From Streptomyces sp. NBC_01478 (GTDB lineage: Bacteria > Actinomycetota > Actinomycetes > Streptomycetales > Streptomycetaceae), in assembly GCF_036227225.1 (NCBI RefSeq), contig NZ_CP109444.1, forward strand, positions 4,631,501 to 4,695,500: a stretch of 64,000 bases of DNA. The letters are read 5' to 3'. Below the pieces are notes generated by a model. That model had not been told where the DNA came from, searched no databases, and saw only the letters and a list, made by a program, of their open reading frames with translations. Shown piece after piece: positions 26,998-35,582 of the stretch. The number at the start of each line of letters is the position of its first letter. Position 1 is the first letter of the stretch. The position numbers and the translations under genes are program-made.

Positions 26998-29328
26998 CTA
27001 GTACCCGTACTGCCCGTACTGCTCGGCCGTCGTCGTCACCACCGCCGCCTGCGGGCGGATCGGCAGCCGGTTCACCGGGCGGCCCGTCGCGGCGCGTACG
27101 GCGGAGGCGATGGCAGCCGGGGATGTGACCACCGGTACCGCGCTGACCGCCTTCGCCCCGAAGGGGGCGACCACGTCACGTTCCTCGACGAGTTTCACGA
27201 TCTTGATGTCGGGGGTGTCCAGGGCGGTGGGCAGGGCGTAGCCGGTGAGGTCGGGGTGGCGGATCAGCCCGCGCGCGGTGCGCAGGTTTTCCGTCAACGC
27301 GATGCCCACGCCCTGGGTGACACCGCCCTCGATACGGGCGACCAACTGCGTCGGGTTCAGGATGCGGCCGACGTCCTGGGCGAGGGCCAGTTCGACGACC
27401 CGTACGGAGCCGAGTTCGATGTCGACGTCGACGACCGCGCGGATCGCGCAGAAGGCGAGCCCTACGAAGGCGTCGCCCTGGCCGGCCTCGTCCAGGGGCT
27501 CGGTCGGGTGCGGGCGGCACTGGGCGGTGGCCCACAGTTCCTTGCCGTCCAGGGCCTCGGTGACGGTGGTCGAGAGGACGCCGTCGTAGGAGGTGATCTT
27601 GCCGTCGGTGATCTGGAGCAGCTCGGTCGACATCCCGAACTTGTGCGCCAGGGGCTGGAGCAGTTGGGTGCGGACCATTTTCGCGGCCCGTTCGACCGCG
27701 CCACCCGATACCCAGGTATGACGTCCCCGGCAGCCGGGGCCGGCGGGAGGCTGATCGGTGTCTACGGGGGCGACGTGCACCTCGTCGATACCGAGGGTCT
27801 CCTGGACGATCTGCCGGGCGAGCGTGGTGAAGCCCTGGCCGGTCTCGACGGCCGCGCAGAGCACCGTAGCGATGCCGTCATGGACCTTCACGGTGGCTGT
27901 GGAGACCTCGTCCGCGCCCTCCGCGCCGAGCATGTGCACCATGCCGAGGCCGTAGCCGACACCCCGGCGCACCGCGCCCGGTTCGCCCGCGCCCTCGGGG
28001 CCGCCGGGCAGCAGCCACTCGTCCTCGGGGGTGTCCTTGGGGAGCTGCGGCAGCGGGAAGTCCCGTACGGCCTGGAGGAGTTCGGCGACCGGCGCCGGGC
28101 AGGTCACCGTCTGGCCGGTCGGGAGGACGTCACCGGTGGCCATGGCGTTGCGCAGGCGCAGCTCGGCCGGGTCCATGGCGAGCTTCTTGGCGAGCTTGTC
28201 CATCTGCGCCTCGTAGGCCGCGCAGACCTGCATCGCGCCCTCGCCCCGGACGTGCCCTGAAGGCGGGTTGTTGGTGCGGACGGCCCAGCCCTCGATGAAG
28301 GCGTTCGGGACGACGTACGGGCCGCAGGCGAAGGAGACCGCGGCGGCCAGGGCCTCCGAGGAGGTGTCGGCGTAGGCGCCCGCGTCGAGCAGCACCTGGG
28401 CCTCGACCTTCACCAGGCGGCCGTCCTCGTCGGCGTGGTGGCGGTAGCGCAGGAGTGTGGGGTGGCGGTGGGTGTGGCCGAGGAAGGACTCCTCGCGCGT
28501 GGCGGTGAGTTTGACCGGGCAGCCGGTCTTCAACGCGAGCAGTCCGAGCGGGAGTTGGAAGCCCTGGTCCTCGCGGTCGGCGGTGGCCCCGGGGACGCCG
28601 GTGACGACGACCTTCACGCGGTCGGACTCCAGGCCGAAGCAGGCGGCGGCCGTGTCGCGGTCGTTGTGCGGGTCCGTGGAGGCGATGTACAGCTCGACGC
28701 CGCCGTCGGGGCGGGGCACGGCGAGACCGGCCTCGGCGCCGATGGGGGCGGGGTCCTGGCGGCCGATGCGGTACAGGCCCTCCACGACGATGTCGCCGGC
28801 CGCGTCCGGGTCGCCGTGGCGCAGCGGGATGTGCCGGATCAGGTTGCCGTCGGGGTGCAGCGGCTCGGCCTCGAATGCCTGCTCGGGGTCGGTCACCGGG
28901 TCGAGTACTTCGTACTCGACCATGATGGCCGCGGCGGCCATCCGCGCGGTGTCGGGGTGGTCGGCGGCGACGGCGGCGATGGGCTCCCCGTGGTGGCGTA
29001 CGACCTCGGAGGCGAACACCGGGCGGTCGGCGGTGCCCCGGCCGTAGCGGTCCCGGCCCGGCACGTCCTCGTGGGTGATGACGGCCCGTACGCCCGGCAT
29101 GTCGCGCGCGTGGGACGTGTCGACGGACACGATGCGCGCGTGCGGGTGCGGCGAGCGCAGAACGGCCGCCCAGAGGAGGCCCTCGGCCCACAGGTCGGCC
29201 GCGTACGGGAAGGTGCCCTCGGTCTTGGCGCGGGCGTCGGCGGCCGGGAGCGAGGCGCCCAGGCCGTGGCCCGGATGCTCCGGGGCGGGGGCGGCCTCCG
29301 TGGTCGCGGTGGCGGCTTCGTTGCTCAC
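26998..29328 (-). CDS. Xanthine dehydrogenase-family molybdopterin subunit, unusual active site (776 aa)
   Basis: This is the large molybdenum-cofactor subunit of a molybdenum hydroxylase. The a/b hammerhead domain is about residues 25-130 and the Mo-binding domain about 150-760. Several regions match the family, but the catalytic Glu is not where it should be. Relatives read GAKGVGEPP at this site; here the aligned stretch is GAKAVSAVP, with Ala at about residue 730 (codon 27139-27141). The rest of the alignment around it, through VVTSPAAIASAVRAATG, holds without gaps. The GTG start overlaps the preceding stop in GTGA. It is the last gene of a three-gene operon with [2Fe-2S] and FAD subunits. 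Confidence 0.9.
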   Translation of the reverse strand: MSNEAATATTEAAPAPEHPGHGLGASLPAADARAKTEGTFPYAADLWAEGLLWAAVLRSPHPHARIVSVDTSHARDMPGVRAVITHEDVPGRDRYGRGTADRPVFASEVVRHHGEPIAAVAADHPDTARMAAAAIMVEYEVLDPVTDPEQAFEAEPLHPDGNLIRHIPLRHGDPDAAGDIVVEGLYRIGRQDPAPIGAEAGLAVPRPDGGVELYIASTDPHNDRDTAAACFGLESDRVKVVVTGVPGATADREDQGFQLPLGLLALKTGCPVKLTATREESFLGHTHRHPTLLRYRHHADEDGRLVKVEAQVLLDAGAYADTSSEALAAAVSFACGPYVVPNAFIEGWAVRTNNPPSGHVRGEGAMQVCAAYEAQMDKLAKKLAMDPAELRLRNAMATGDVLPTGQTVTCPAPVAELLQAVRDFPLPQLPKDTPEDEWLLPGGPEGAGEPGAVRRGVGYGLGMVHMLGAEGADEVSTATVKVHDGIATVLCAAVETGQGFTTLARQIVQETLGIDEVHVAPVDTDQPPAGPGCRGRHTWVSGGAVERAAKMVRTQLLQPLAHKFGMSTELLQITDGKITSYDGVLSTTVTEALDGKELWATAQCRPHPTEPLDEAGQGDAFVGLAFCAIRAVVDVDIELGSVRVVELALAQDVGRILNPTQLVARIEGGVTQGVGIALTENLRTARGLIRHPDLTGYALPTALDTPDIKIVKLVEERDVVAPFGAKAVSAVPVVTSPAAIASAVRAATGRPVNRLPIRPQAAVVTTTAEQYGQYGY

Positions 29329-30971
29329 GCCTGACCTCCGTCCTGGCCGTACGCCTGGTCCTGCGTGCGCGGGGACTCGAACGCCGACTGGTGCACACCA
29401 CCGGCTCCGGGGCCCGCCTGATGGGGAATACGCGCCTCGTCGCCGTCCGACTCAGGTTCGGCGGCAGCGGCGTGCGCCTCACGCTCGGCGACGACTTCCT
29501 GTACGGCGTCCAGGACACCCCGGTAGCCGGAGCAGCGGCACAGGTTGCCGCACAGGGCCTGGCGCGCCTCCAGTTCGGTGGGCGCGGGGTTGCCCTCCAG
29601 GAGGTCGTGCACGGTCATCGCCATGCCGGGCACGCAGAAACCGCACTGCACGGCACCGCACTTGGCGAGCGCCCGCTGCACGTCCGAGGGCTGTCCCTCG
29701 ACGGCGAGACCCTCGACCGTACGGACCTCGGAGCCGGCGGCGGTGACGGCGGGCACCAGGCAGGAGGCGACGAGCCGTCCGTCGACCTGGACGTTGCAGG
29801 CCCCGCACTCGCCCTGGGAGCAGCCGTCCTTGGCGCCCGCGAGGCCGAGGCGTTCGCGCAGCACGTACAGCAGCGACTCGCCGATCCAGGCGTCGGTGAC
29901 GGGCCGGTCGGCGCCGTTGACGCGCAACACGTAGGAGGCGAGCGGGTGTTCCTCGCCGGGGATCGTCGGGGCGGGCTCGGCGGCCTCGTCCGGCGCGTCG
30001 GGCTCGACGGCCGTCACGGGCGCCTCGGCGGCCTCCGGGGCAGCTTCGGCACTCTCGCCGGCGTCGGCCGTCACGGACGGCTCAGCGGGCCCCTCAGCGC
30101 CCTCCGCGGCCCCTTCGCCGTCGGCCGCCCCGCCGCTCGTGTGAGCCGACTGTGCGTCGGCCGCGGCGAGTTCGGTCGAGGTGTCGTCGTGGCGGTCGGC
30201 GCGTGCGTCGCCGTAGGGATCGCCGGCGGCGTCGGTGCGGGTGTGCGCGTACGGGTCCCCGGGTTCGCCGTACGGCTGCCGGGGCGCCTCGGTCGGCGGG
30301 CGGGTGGCCGCCCGTGCCGACACCTCGCCGGTCCCGTCGGTTCCGGACGGATCGGCCGGGTACGGAACGCCGTGCCCGTCGGTCTGCTCGCCGGGCCGCT
30401 CGGCCACGTCCGCGCCGGACGCCTGCTGTGCCCAGTTCTGGCCCGCGCCGTCCGTCGCCCAGGGCGCGGGCGCGCCGCCGGGCAGGGTGGCCGGAGGGGT
30501 GCCGCCCCACTGCTCGACCAGGGCCGAGGTGGTGAACTCGCCCGATTCGTCCGGGAGATCACCGCCGGCCACGGGGATCGACCACTCCCCGGTCACATCG
30601 CGACCGGGGGCGGCGCCCGCGTCCGGGACGTTGGTGTCCTGGAAGGTCCACTGGCCGGTGGACCCGGGGTGGTACGCGAACCGGCCGTCGCCGGCGGTCC
30701 CCTGCTGCGGTGCGGCGTTCGGGTCGGGCCACTGGACGCCCTCGGCGGGCCTGGCCCAGGAGCCGGTGTCCGAGGGGTCGGCGTCCGAGCCGGGGGTGGC
30801 CGTTATGGGCGGCGGCACATAGCCGTGCCCCGGGGCGGCCAGGAGGGCGTCGATGCCCCCTTCGGGGAGTTTCACGAAGGCCGTGGCGCCGTCGTCGTAG
30901 TCGCCCTGGGGCAGCGGGTCCCAGCGTCCGCCGCCCTGGGGGGTGCCCTCTCCGTGCTGGTCGTCGGTCAC
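29325..30971 (-). CDS. Xanthine dehydrogenase-family [2Fe-2S] subunit with long N-terminal extension (548 aa)
   Basis: The C-terminal part (about residues 350-500) is a normal Fe-S subunit: DGCSQGECGACNV binds the plant-ferredoxin-type cluster, and CGFCVPG plus CGNLCRCSGY bind the second. About 340 residues precede it, rich in Gly/Pro/Asp/Ala/Thr, with acidic and Ala/Glu runs, no domain and no signal peptide. A normal subunit is about 160-180 aa. The last 50 residues are again disordered and Gln-rich. GTG at 30971 overlaps the FAD-subunit stop in GTGA, which fixes the start. Confidence 0.9.
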   Translation of the reverse strand: MTDDQHGEGTPQGGGRWDPLPQGDYDDGATAFVKLPEGGIDALLAAPGHGYVPPPITATPGSDADPSDTGSWARPAEGVQWPDPNAAPQQGTAGDGRFAYHPGSTGQWTFQDTNVPDAGAAPGRDVTGEWSIPVAGGDLPDESGEFTTSALVEQWGGTPPATLPGGAPAPWATDGAGQNWAQQASGADVAERPGEQTDGHGVPYPADPSGTDGTGEVSARAATRPPTEAPRQPYGEPGDPYAHTRTDAAGDPYGDARADRHDDTSTELAAADAQSAHTSGGAADGEGAAEGAEGPAEPSVTADAGESAEAAPEAAEAPVTAVEPDAPDEAAEPAPTIPGEEHPLASYVLRVNGADRPVTDAWIGESLLYVLRERLGLAGAKDGCSQGECGACNVQVDGRLVASCLVPAVTAAGSEVRTVEGLAVEGQPSDVQRALAKCGAVQCGFCVPGMAMTVHDLLEGNPAPTELEARQALCGNLCRCSGYRGVLDAVQEVVAEREAHAAAAEPESDGDEARIPHQAGPGAGGVHQSAFESPRTQDQAYGQDGGQA

Positions 30972-31861
30972 GACAGCGCCCTCCCGAGTGCTCGTCGGGC
31001 CAGTGCGGCGACGGTGCGCCGCAGGTGCAGTACCGCGGGCGGAAGCTGTTCCACGGAGCCGTCCTCGGCCGGTGCCGGGTCGGGGATGCAGGCCGCGGCG
31101 ACGTACTCCCCGAAGGCGCTCAGGGCCTCGGGGACGATCGTGCGGCTGTTGTCCCAGTCGATCAGCCGGGCCACCCACTGCTCGGCGTCCAGCGGTCTCA
31201 GCGGCATCGGCGCTATGGCTCCGACGGCGCACCTGACCCCGCGCCGGGCGGGGTCGAGGACGACCGCGACGGACGCGACCGAGCGCCCGGGGCCGGTCCG
31301 GCCGGTGGCCTTCAGGAAGACCTGCGGGGCGTGCAGCAGCGGCACGCGCACGAAGCCGATGAGTTCGCCGCCGCGCAGCATCTCGACGCCGGCCAGGAGG
31401 TGCGACACCGGGATCTCCCGGCGGGCTCCGTCCTGGCCCGCGATGATCAGCGTCGCCTCCAGGGCGGCCAGCACGGGCAGCGCGTCACCGGTGGGCGCGG
31501 CCGAGGCGATGTTGCCGCCCAGGGTGCCCGCGTTGCGGATCTGCGGCGGTCCCGCGGCACGCGCGGAGGCGGCGAGCGCGGGGATGAGGGCGGCGAAGTC
31601 GGGGCGGCCCATGCGGGCGTGCGTGAGCCCCGCGCCGAGCAGTGCGTGCCCGTCCTGGTACTGCCAGCCGCGGATCTCGCTGATCCGGCCGAGACCGACC
31701 AGCGCGCTGGGCCTGAGCTGGCCCGAGTTGACGGCCGCCATGAGGTCGGTGCCACCGGCCACGGGAACGGCCGTGGGCAGGGCCGTGAGCGCCGCCACGG
31801 CCTCGTCCAGCGTCGTGGGCAGCGTGACGGACTGCCCCGCCTGCGCTGCGTGCGTGGTCAA
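30968..31861 (-). CDS. Xanthine dehydrogenase-family FAD-binding subunit (297 aa)
   Basis: This is the FAD-binding subunit, with an N-terminal FAD fold (AGGTDLMAAVNSG; then IRNAGTLGGNIASAAPTGD) and the C-terminal CO-dehydrogenase flavoprotein domain. Normal length is about 290, which supports TTG at 31861 as start, with GAAGGGG about 9 bases upstream. The open frame runs further, but the extra residues are not family-like. First gene of the operon (FAD, Fe-S, Mo), read into the Fe-S gene by a 4-base overlap. The electron acceptor is unknown. Confidence 0.88.
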   Translation of the reverse strand: MTTHAAQAGQSVTLPTTLDEAVAALTALPTAVPVAGGTDLMAAVNSGQLRPSALVGLGRISEIRGWQYQDGHALLGAGLTHARMGRPDFAALIPALAASARAAGPPQIRNAGTLGGNIASAAPTGDALPVLAALEATLIIAGQDGARREIPVSHLLAGVEMLRGGELIGFVRVPLLHAPQVFLKATGRTGPGRSVASVAVVLDPARRGVRCAVGAIAPMPLRPLDAEQWVARLIDWDNSRTIVPEALSAFGEYVAAACIPDPAPAEDGSVEQLPPAVLHLRRTVAALARRALGRALS

Positions 31862-32033
31862 ACCGGCTGCCCCTTCCCGCTGCCCCACCTGGTCCCACCT
31901 GTTGCTGCCGTACGGTACGTGCTGACAGGGCGGACGTGGCAACTCTGGCACATCTTCGCAAGACCCGAGCGCGGGGGTCCGCTAGGAGGCATTCGCCCGT
32001 CTCATCTGGGAGATGGTCCGTTTTCGTACGGCA

Positions 32034-32067
32034 TCACCGGTACGCGTGGATTGCCACTCATCGGTGA
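32034..32067 (-). terminator. Weak hairpin after the GH20 gene
   Basis: TCACCG (32034-32039) and CGGTGA (32062-32067) enclose a second small hairpin (GTGG 32046-32049, CCAC 32054-32057). On the minus strand it is about 50 bases beyond the GH20 stop and upstream of the molybdenum hydroxylase promoter, where a terminator would be needed. Short stems, so low confidence. Confidence 0.35.
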
Positions 32068-32117
32068 CTCCTGGGGGGCTTTTTCCCTTACGTGTTCTCC
32101 GCGTTCCTACGCGATTC

Positions 32118-33752
32118 CTACGCGTGCGGGGGCGGGCCGTCCTTGGGGCGTCCGAGCACTCCGGGGCGGCGCTGCCACGGCAGTGGTCCGGTGGGCGGAC
32201 GGTAGGCGACCCCCAGGGCGTCGAGGCGCGGGTAGTGGGCGGTCATCCGGCGCTCGAAGTCGGCGAAGTCCCGTTCCGCGGGCGCCGGAAGCGCACTCCA
32301 GGCGACCTCGGCGAACGCGGCCAGCCTGGGGAACGTCTGGTAGTCCACGCGTGCGTGATCCTCCATCACCTCGGTCCACACGTTGGCCTGCGCGCCCAGC
32401 ACATGACGGGCCTCGGCCTCGCTGAGCTGCTCCGGAACCGGCTCGAAGCGGTAGACGTCCTCCAGGGTGCGCACATGGGCGATCGGCACCGGCTCGTCCT
32501 CGCCGGGGGCCTGCCGCCAGTCCAAGTACACGTGCTGTTCAGGACACATGACGACGTCGTGACCCGCGCGGGCGGCGGTGATCCCGCCCTCGTAGCCGCG
32601 CCAGGACGACACGACGGCCCCCTCCGCGAGACCGCCCTCCAGGATCTCGTCCCATCCGACGAGCCTTCTCCCGCGCGCGGAGAGCCACTTGTCGAAGTGT
32701 CCGATGAACCACGACTGCAACTCGTCCTCGTCCGCGAGCCCGAGTTCCGCGATCCGCGCCTGCGCGGTCACCGACTGCTTCCACTGGTCCTTGAGGCATT
32801 CGTCACCGCCGACGTGAATGAACTCCGAGGGGAACAGCTCCAGGAGTTCCTCGAACACCCCCTCGTAGAAGCGCAGGGTGATGTCAGTGGGGGCGAGTAC
32901 GTTCGGGTTGATGCCCCAGTTGTCCCAGACCGAGAGGGAGTTGGTGTCGATGACGTCGGTGTTGCCGAGTTCCGGATACGCGGCGATGGCGGCCTGCGAG
33001 TGTCCCGGTACGTCGATTTCGGGGACCACGGTGATATGCCGCTCGGCGGCGTAGGCGACGATCTCGCGGATGTCGTCCTGCGTGTAGTAGCCGCCGTGGG
33101 GCCTGTCGTCCCACAGGGGTGAGGCACGGTGGCCGAATTTCGTGCGCGCCCGCCAGGAGCCGATCTCGGTCAGCTTCGGGTACCGCTTGATCTGTACGCG
33201 CCATCCCTGATCGTCCGTCAAGTGGAAGTGGAAGACGTTGAGTTTGTGCGCCGCCATGAGATCCAGGTAGCGCAGGACGCCTTCCTTCGGCATGAAGTGC
33301 CGGGCGACGTCGAGCATGAGGCCGCGCCAGTGGAAGCGGGGGGAGTCCTGGATGGTGAGGTGCGGTACGGCCCAGGTGCGGTCACGGTCGAGCGGAGCCC
33401 TGCGGTACGCGTCGGGGCCGAGGAGCTGACGGAGCGTCTGGGCGCCCCAGAAGACACCGGCCGCGCTGCCGCCCTCGATGAAGACCCCGTTCGAGTCGCT
33501 GACGAGGCGATACTCCTCGGGGCCGAGCGTGGGGTCGAGTTGGAGCCCGATGCCGTCGTCGCAGGCGTCGTCGAGTTCCCGCCCCTCGTGCAACGGCAGA
33601 CCGGTGGCCTGCTGGAGGACAGCGCGCAGCCAGTTGCCGACGCCTTCCGTCGCGTCGCCGGCGTAGAGCTTGGAGCGCTTCGTCAGCCGCACCTCGCCGG
33701 AACCGGCGGCAACACTGCCGGGCCGAGGAATCAGTTCCGTCTCTGAAGTCAC
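32118..33752 (-). CDS. Beta-N-acetylhexosaminidase, GH20 (544 aa), cytoplasmic
   Basis: This cytoplasmic GH20 enzyme removes terminal beta-linked GlcNAc/GalNAc from oligosaccharides. The catalytic pair is HVGGDE (Asp-Glu at about residues 318-319). The TIM-barrel segments RGLMLDVARHFMPKEG, NVFHFHLTDDQGWR, VVPEIDVPGHS and WDEIL are all present, preceded by a GH20b-type domain (about 5-135). There is no signal peptide, so it acts on imported sugars. GTG at 33752 lies just beyond the permease stop (33754), so it ends the ABC operon. It probably cleaves chitobiose or similar. Confidence 0.93.
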   Translation of the reverse strand: MTSETELIPRPGSVAAGSGEVRLTKRSKLYAGDATEGVGNWLRAVLQQATGLPLHEGRELDDACDDGIGLQLDPTLGPEEYRLVSDSNGVFIEGGSAAGVFWGAQTLRQLLGPDAYRRAPLDRDRTWAVPHLTIQDSPRFHWRGLMLDVARHFMPKEGVLRYLDLMAAHKLNVFHFHLTDDQGWRVQIKRYPKLTEIGSWRARTKFGHRASPLWDDRPHGGYYTQDDIREIVAYAAERHITVVPEIDVPGHSQAAIAAYPELGNTDVIDTNSLSVWDNWGINPNVLAPTDITLRFYEGVFEELLELFPSEFIHVGGDECLKDQWKQSVTAQARIAELGLADEDELQSWFIGHFDKWLSARGRRLVGWDEILEGGLAEGAVVSSWRGYEGGITAARAGHDVVMCPEQHVYLDWRQAPGEDEPVPIAHVRTLEDVYRFEPVPEQLSEAEARHVLGAQANVWTEVMEDHARVDYQTFPRLAAFAEVAWSALPAPAERDFADFERRMTAHYPRLDALGVAYRPPTGPLPWQRRPGVLGRPKDGPPPHA

Positions 33753-33753
33753 G

Positions 33754-34599
33754 TCAGTCCTTAACCGCTCCGCCCAGCCCCGAGACCAGACGTCGCTGTA
33801 CGAGTACGAAGAACACCAGCACCGGAATCGTCATCACCGTGGAGGCCGCCATGACCCCGCCCCAGTCCGGATCATCGGGCTTGTAGAAGACGAGGAGGGC
33901 CATCGGCAGGGTCGACTGGGAAGTGTCGCTGATGATGAACGACTTGGCGAAGAGGAAGTCGTTCCAGGCCGAGATGAAGGAAAACACGCTCGTGGCGACC
34001 AGCCCGGGGAAGACGAGCGGGAAAAGGATCTGCCACAGGAATCGCGTCCGGCTCGCCCCGTCGATGTACGCGGCCTCCTCCAGCGCGTCCGGTACGGCTT
34101 TCACGAACCCCCGCAGCATCCAGATCGCGAACGGCAGCGAGAACGCGATCTGAGGCAGGATCAGCGACCCCAGGGTGTTCAGCAGCCCGAGCCCCCGCAT
34201 GGTGAAGAACAGGGGGATCGTCAGCGCTTCCACGGGCACCATCTGGGCCACCAGGAACATGATCAGGAGGGTGGTCCGGAAGCGGAACCGGAATCGCGTC
34301 ACCGCCGTCGCGGCGAGAAAGGCGATCAGCGCCGAGACGATCACCACCGAGCACGCCACGACAAGGCTGTTGACGAAGTAACGGCCGAATTCCTGCTGCC
34401 CGAAGACCCGTCGGAAGGAGTCCAGGGAGGGCGCGAGCGTCCACGGCCGGGGCTCGCTCGACTCGATTTCCCCGGCCGGTTTGAAGGCGCTGAGCACCAT
34501 CCAATAGAGGGGGAAGGCGACGACGACCGCGATCAGCAGCGCCGAGGCCTCGGCAGCGAGCCGCCAGGGCCGTCGGACAAGACCGCGAAGCAGACTCAC
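33754..34599 (-). CDS. CUT1 sugar ABC transporter permease, MalG/NgcG-like (281 aa)
   Basis: This is a six-helix inner-membrane permease with the EAA loop EEAAYIDGASRTRFLWQILFPL (about residues 195-215). GTG at 34599 overlaps the stop of the other permease in GTGA. The open frame continues upstream but antisense-like and without family match. It pairs with the 34596 permease. No ATPase gene is present, so the shared MsiK-type ATPase, usual in streptomycetes, is expected. Confidence 0.9.
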   Translation of the reverse strand: MSLLRGLVRRPWRLAAEASALLIAVVVAFPLYWMVLSAFKPAGEIESSEPRPWTLAPSLDSFRRVFGQQEFGRYFVNSLVVACSVVIVSALIAFLAATAVTRFRFRFRTTLLIMFLVAQMVPVEALTIPLFFTMRGLGLLNTLGSLILPQIAFSLPFAIWMLRGFVKAVPDALEEAAYIDGASRTRFLWQILFPLVFPGLVATSVFSFISAWNDFLFAKSFIISDTSQSTLPMALLVFYKPDDPDWGGVMAASTVMTIPVLVFFVLVQRRLVSGLGGAVKD

Positions 34600-35579
34600 A
34601 GCTCCTCCCCCTGCCTGCGCAGCAGGCGCAGATAGACCAGCGTGACGGCGAGCAGCATCAGCAGCATGACGACGCCGATCGCCGAGCCGAGGCTGTACTT
34701 CGAGGACGCGAACGCCTGTTGGTAGGCGTACACGTTCAGGACGAGGTTCTGGCCGGCGATGCCGCCGCCGTTGGTCATGACGTAGATCTGGGTGAAGACC
34801 TTGAAGTCCCAGATGACGGACTGAATGGTCACGACGGTCAGGATCGGCCGCAGCATCGGCGTGAGGACGGACCGCCAGATCCGCCACTGCGAGGCCCCGT
34901 CCAGAGCGGCGGCCTCCAGCACCTCGGAGGGCACGGCACGGATGCCGGCGTAGACCGTCACCATCACGAACGGGAAGGAGCACCACACCACTTCGAGCAA
35001 CACGAGGAAGAACGCGCTCAGCCGCCCGTACGTCCAGGAGTGGTCGCCGAGCCCGAGGATCCGGTTCACCGGCCCGAAGTCGGGGTCGAAGAGCAGCAGC
35101 CAGACCGTGGAACCGGTGACCGCCGGTGTCGCCCACGCGCCGAGCGCAGCCAGCATCAACACCAGCCGCGGCAAGGCACGCACGCGCGTGAGCAACACGG
35201 CGAGCGCACACCCGACAGCAAGCGTCGACACCACACACGCCCCCGCGAACAACACGGTGGCCACCAGCACTTGCCAGAACTGACTGTCCGAGAAGAGCGC
35301 GGAGTAGTTCCCGAACCCCTCGAAGGTAGTCGGCTCCCCACCACTGACCTGGGCTTGCGTGTACTGGAAGAACGAGATCAGGCCGAGTTGGTAGATGGGG
35401 TAGACCAGCAACCCCCCAAGGACGACAAGAGCCGGGGCCAGATACAACCAGGGCACACCCCAACCCCCTTGGGTGCGCGGGGCTGTGTTTGATTTGCGGC
35501 TACCGCCGCGTGGGCGCGACAAGCCACGACGGCCCCGCACCCGCAAGCGCTCCACAACAACCGAGCTATTAGGCGCCAC
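34596..35579 (-). CDS. CUT1 sugar ABC transporter permease, MalF/NgcF-like, with repeat-derived N-terminus (327 aa)
   Basis: The membrane part (about residues 45-320) is a normal six-helix permease with EAA loop EAAALDGASQWRIWRSVLTP. The first about 40 residues are basic (several Arg-Arg pairs) and have no family match. Their DNA, 35475-35525, is nearly the same as a dispersed repeat at 59752-59800. GTG at 35579 sits 3 bases after the binding-protein stop. An internal start after the repeat would give a shorter, family-length protein; both are possible. Confidence 0.86.
   Translation of the reverse strand: MAPNSSVVVERLRVRGRRGLSRPRGGSRKSNTAPRTQGGWGVPWLYLAPALVVLGGLLVYPIYQLGLISFFQYTQAQVSGGEPTTFEGFGNYSALFSDSQFWQVLVATVLFAGACVVSTLAVGCALAVLLTRVRALPRLVLMLAALGAWATPAVTGSTVWLLLFDPDFGPVNRILGLGDHSWTYGRLSAFFLVLLEVVWCSFPFVMVTVYAGIRAVPSEVLEAAALDGASQWRIWRSVLTPMLRPILTVVTIQSVIWDFKVFTQIYVMTNGGGIAGQNLVLNVYAYQQAFASSKYSLGSAIGVVMLLMLLAVTLVYLRLLRRQGEEL
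35475..35525 (+). repeat. Dispersed intergenic repeat, copy A (inside permease 5' end)
   Basis: A stretch beginning GCGCGGGGCTGT and continuing with GCGGCT, CCGCCGCGTGGGCGCGAC and AGCC closely matches 59752-59800 apart from a small indel and a few substitutions in the middle. It contains a GCGGC/GCCGC hairpin and an outer GGGGC/GCCCC pairing. Sequences of this type are common between Streptomyces genes. Confidence 0.7.
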
Positions 35580-35582
35580 CGG

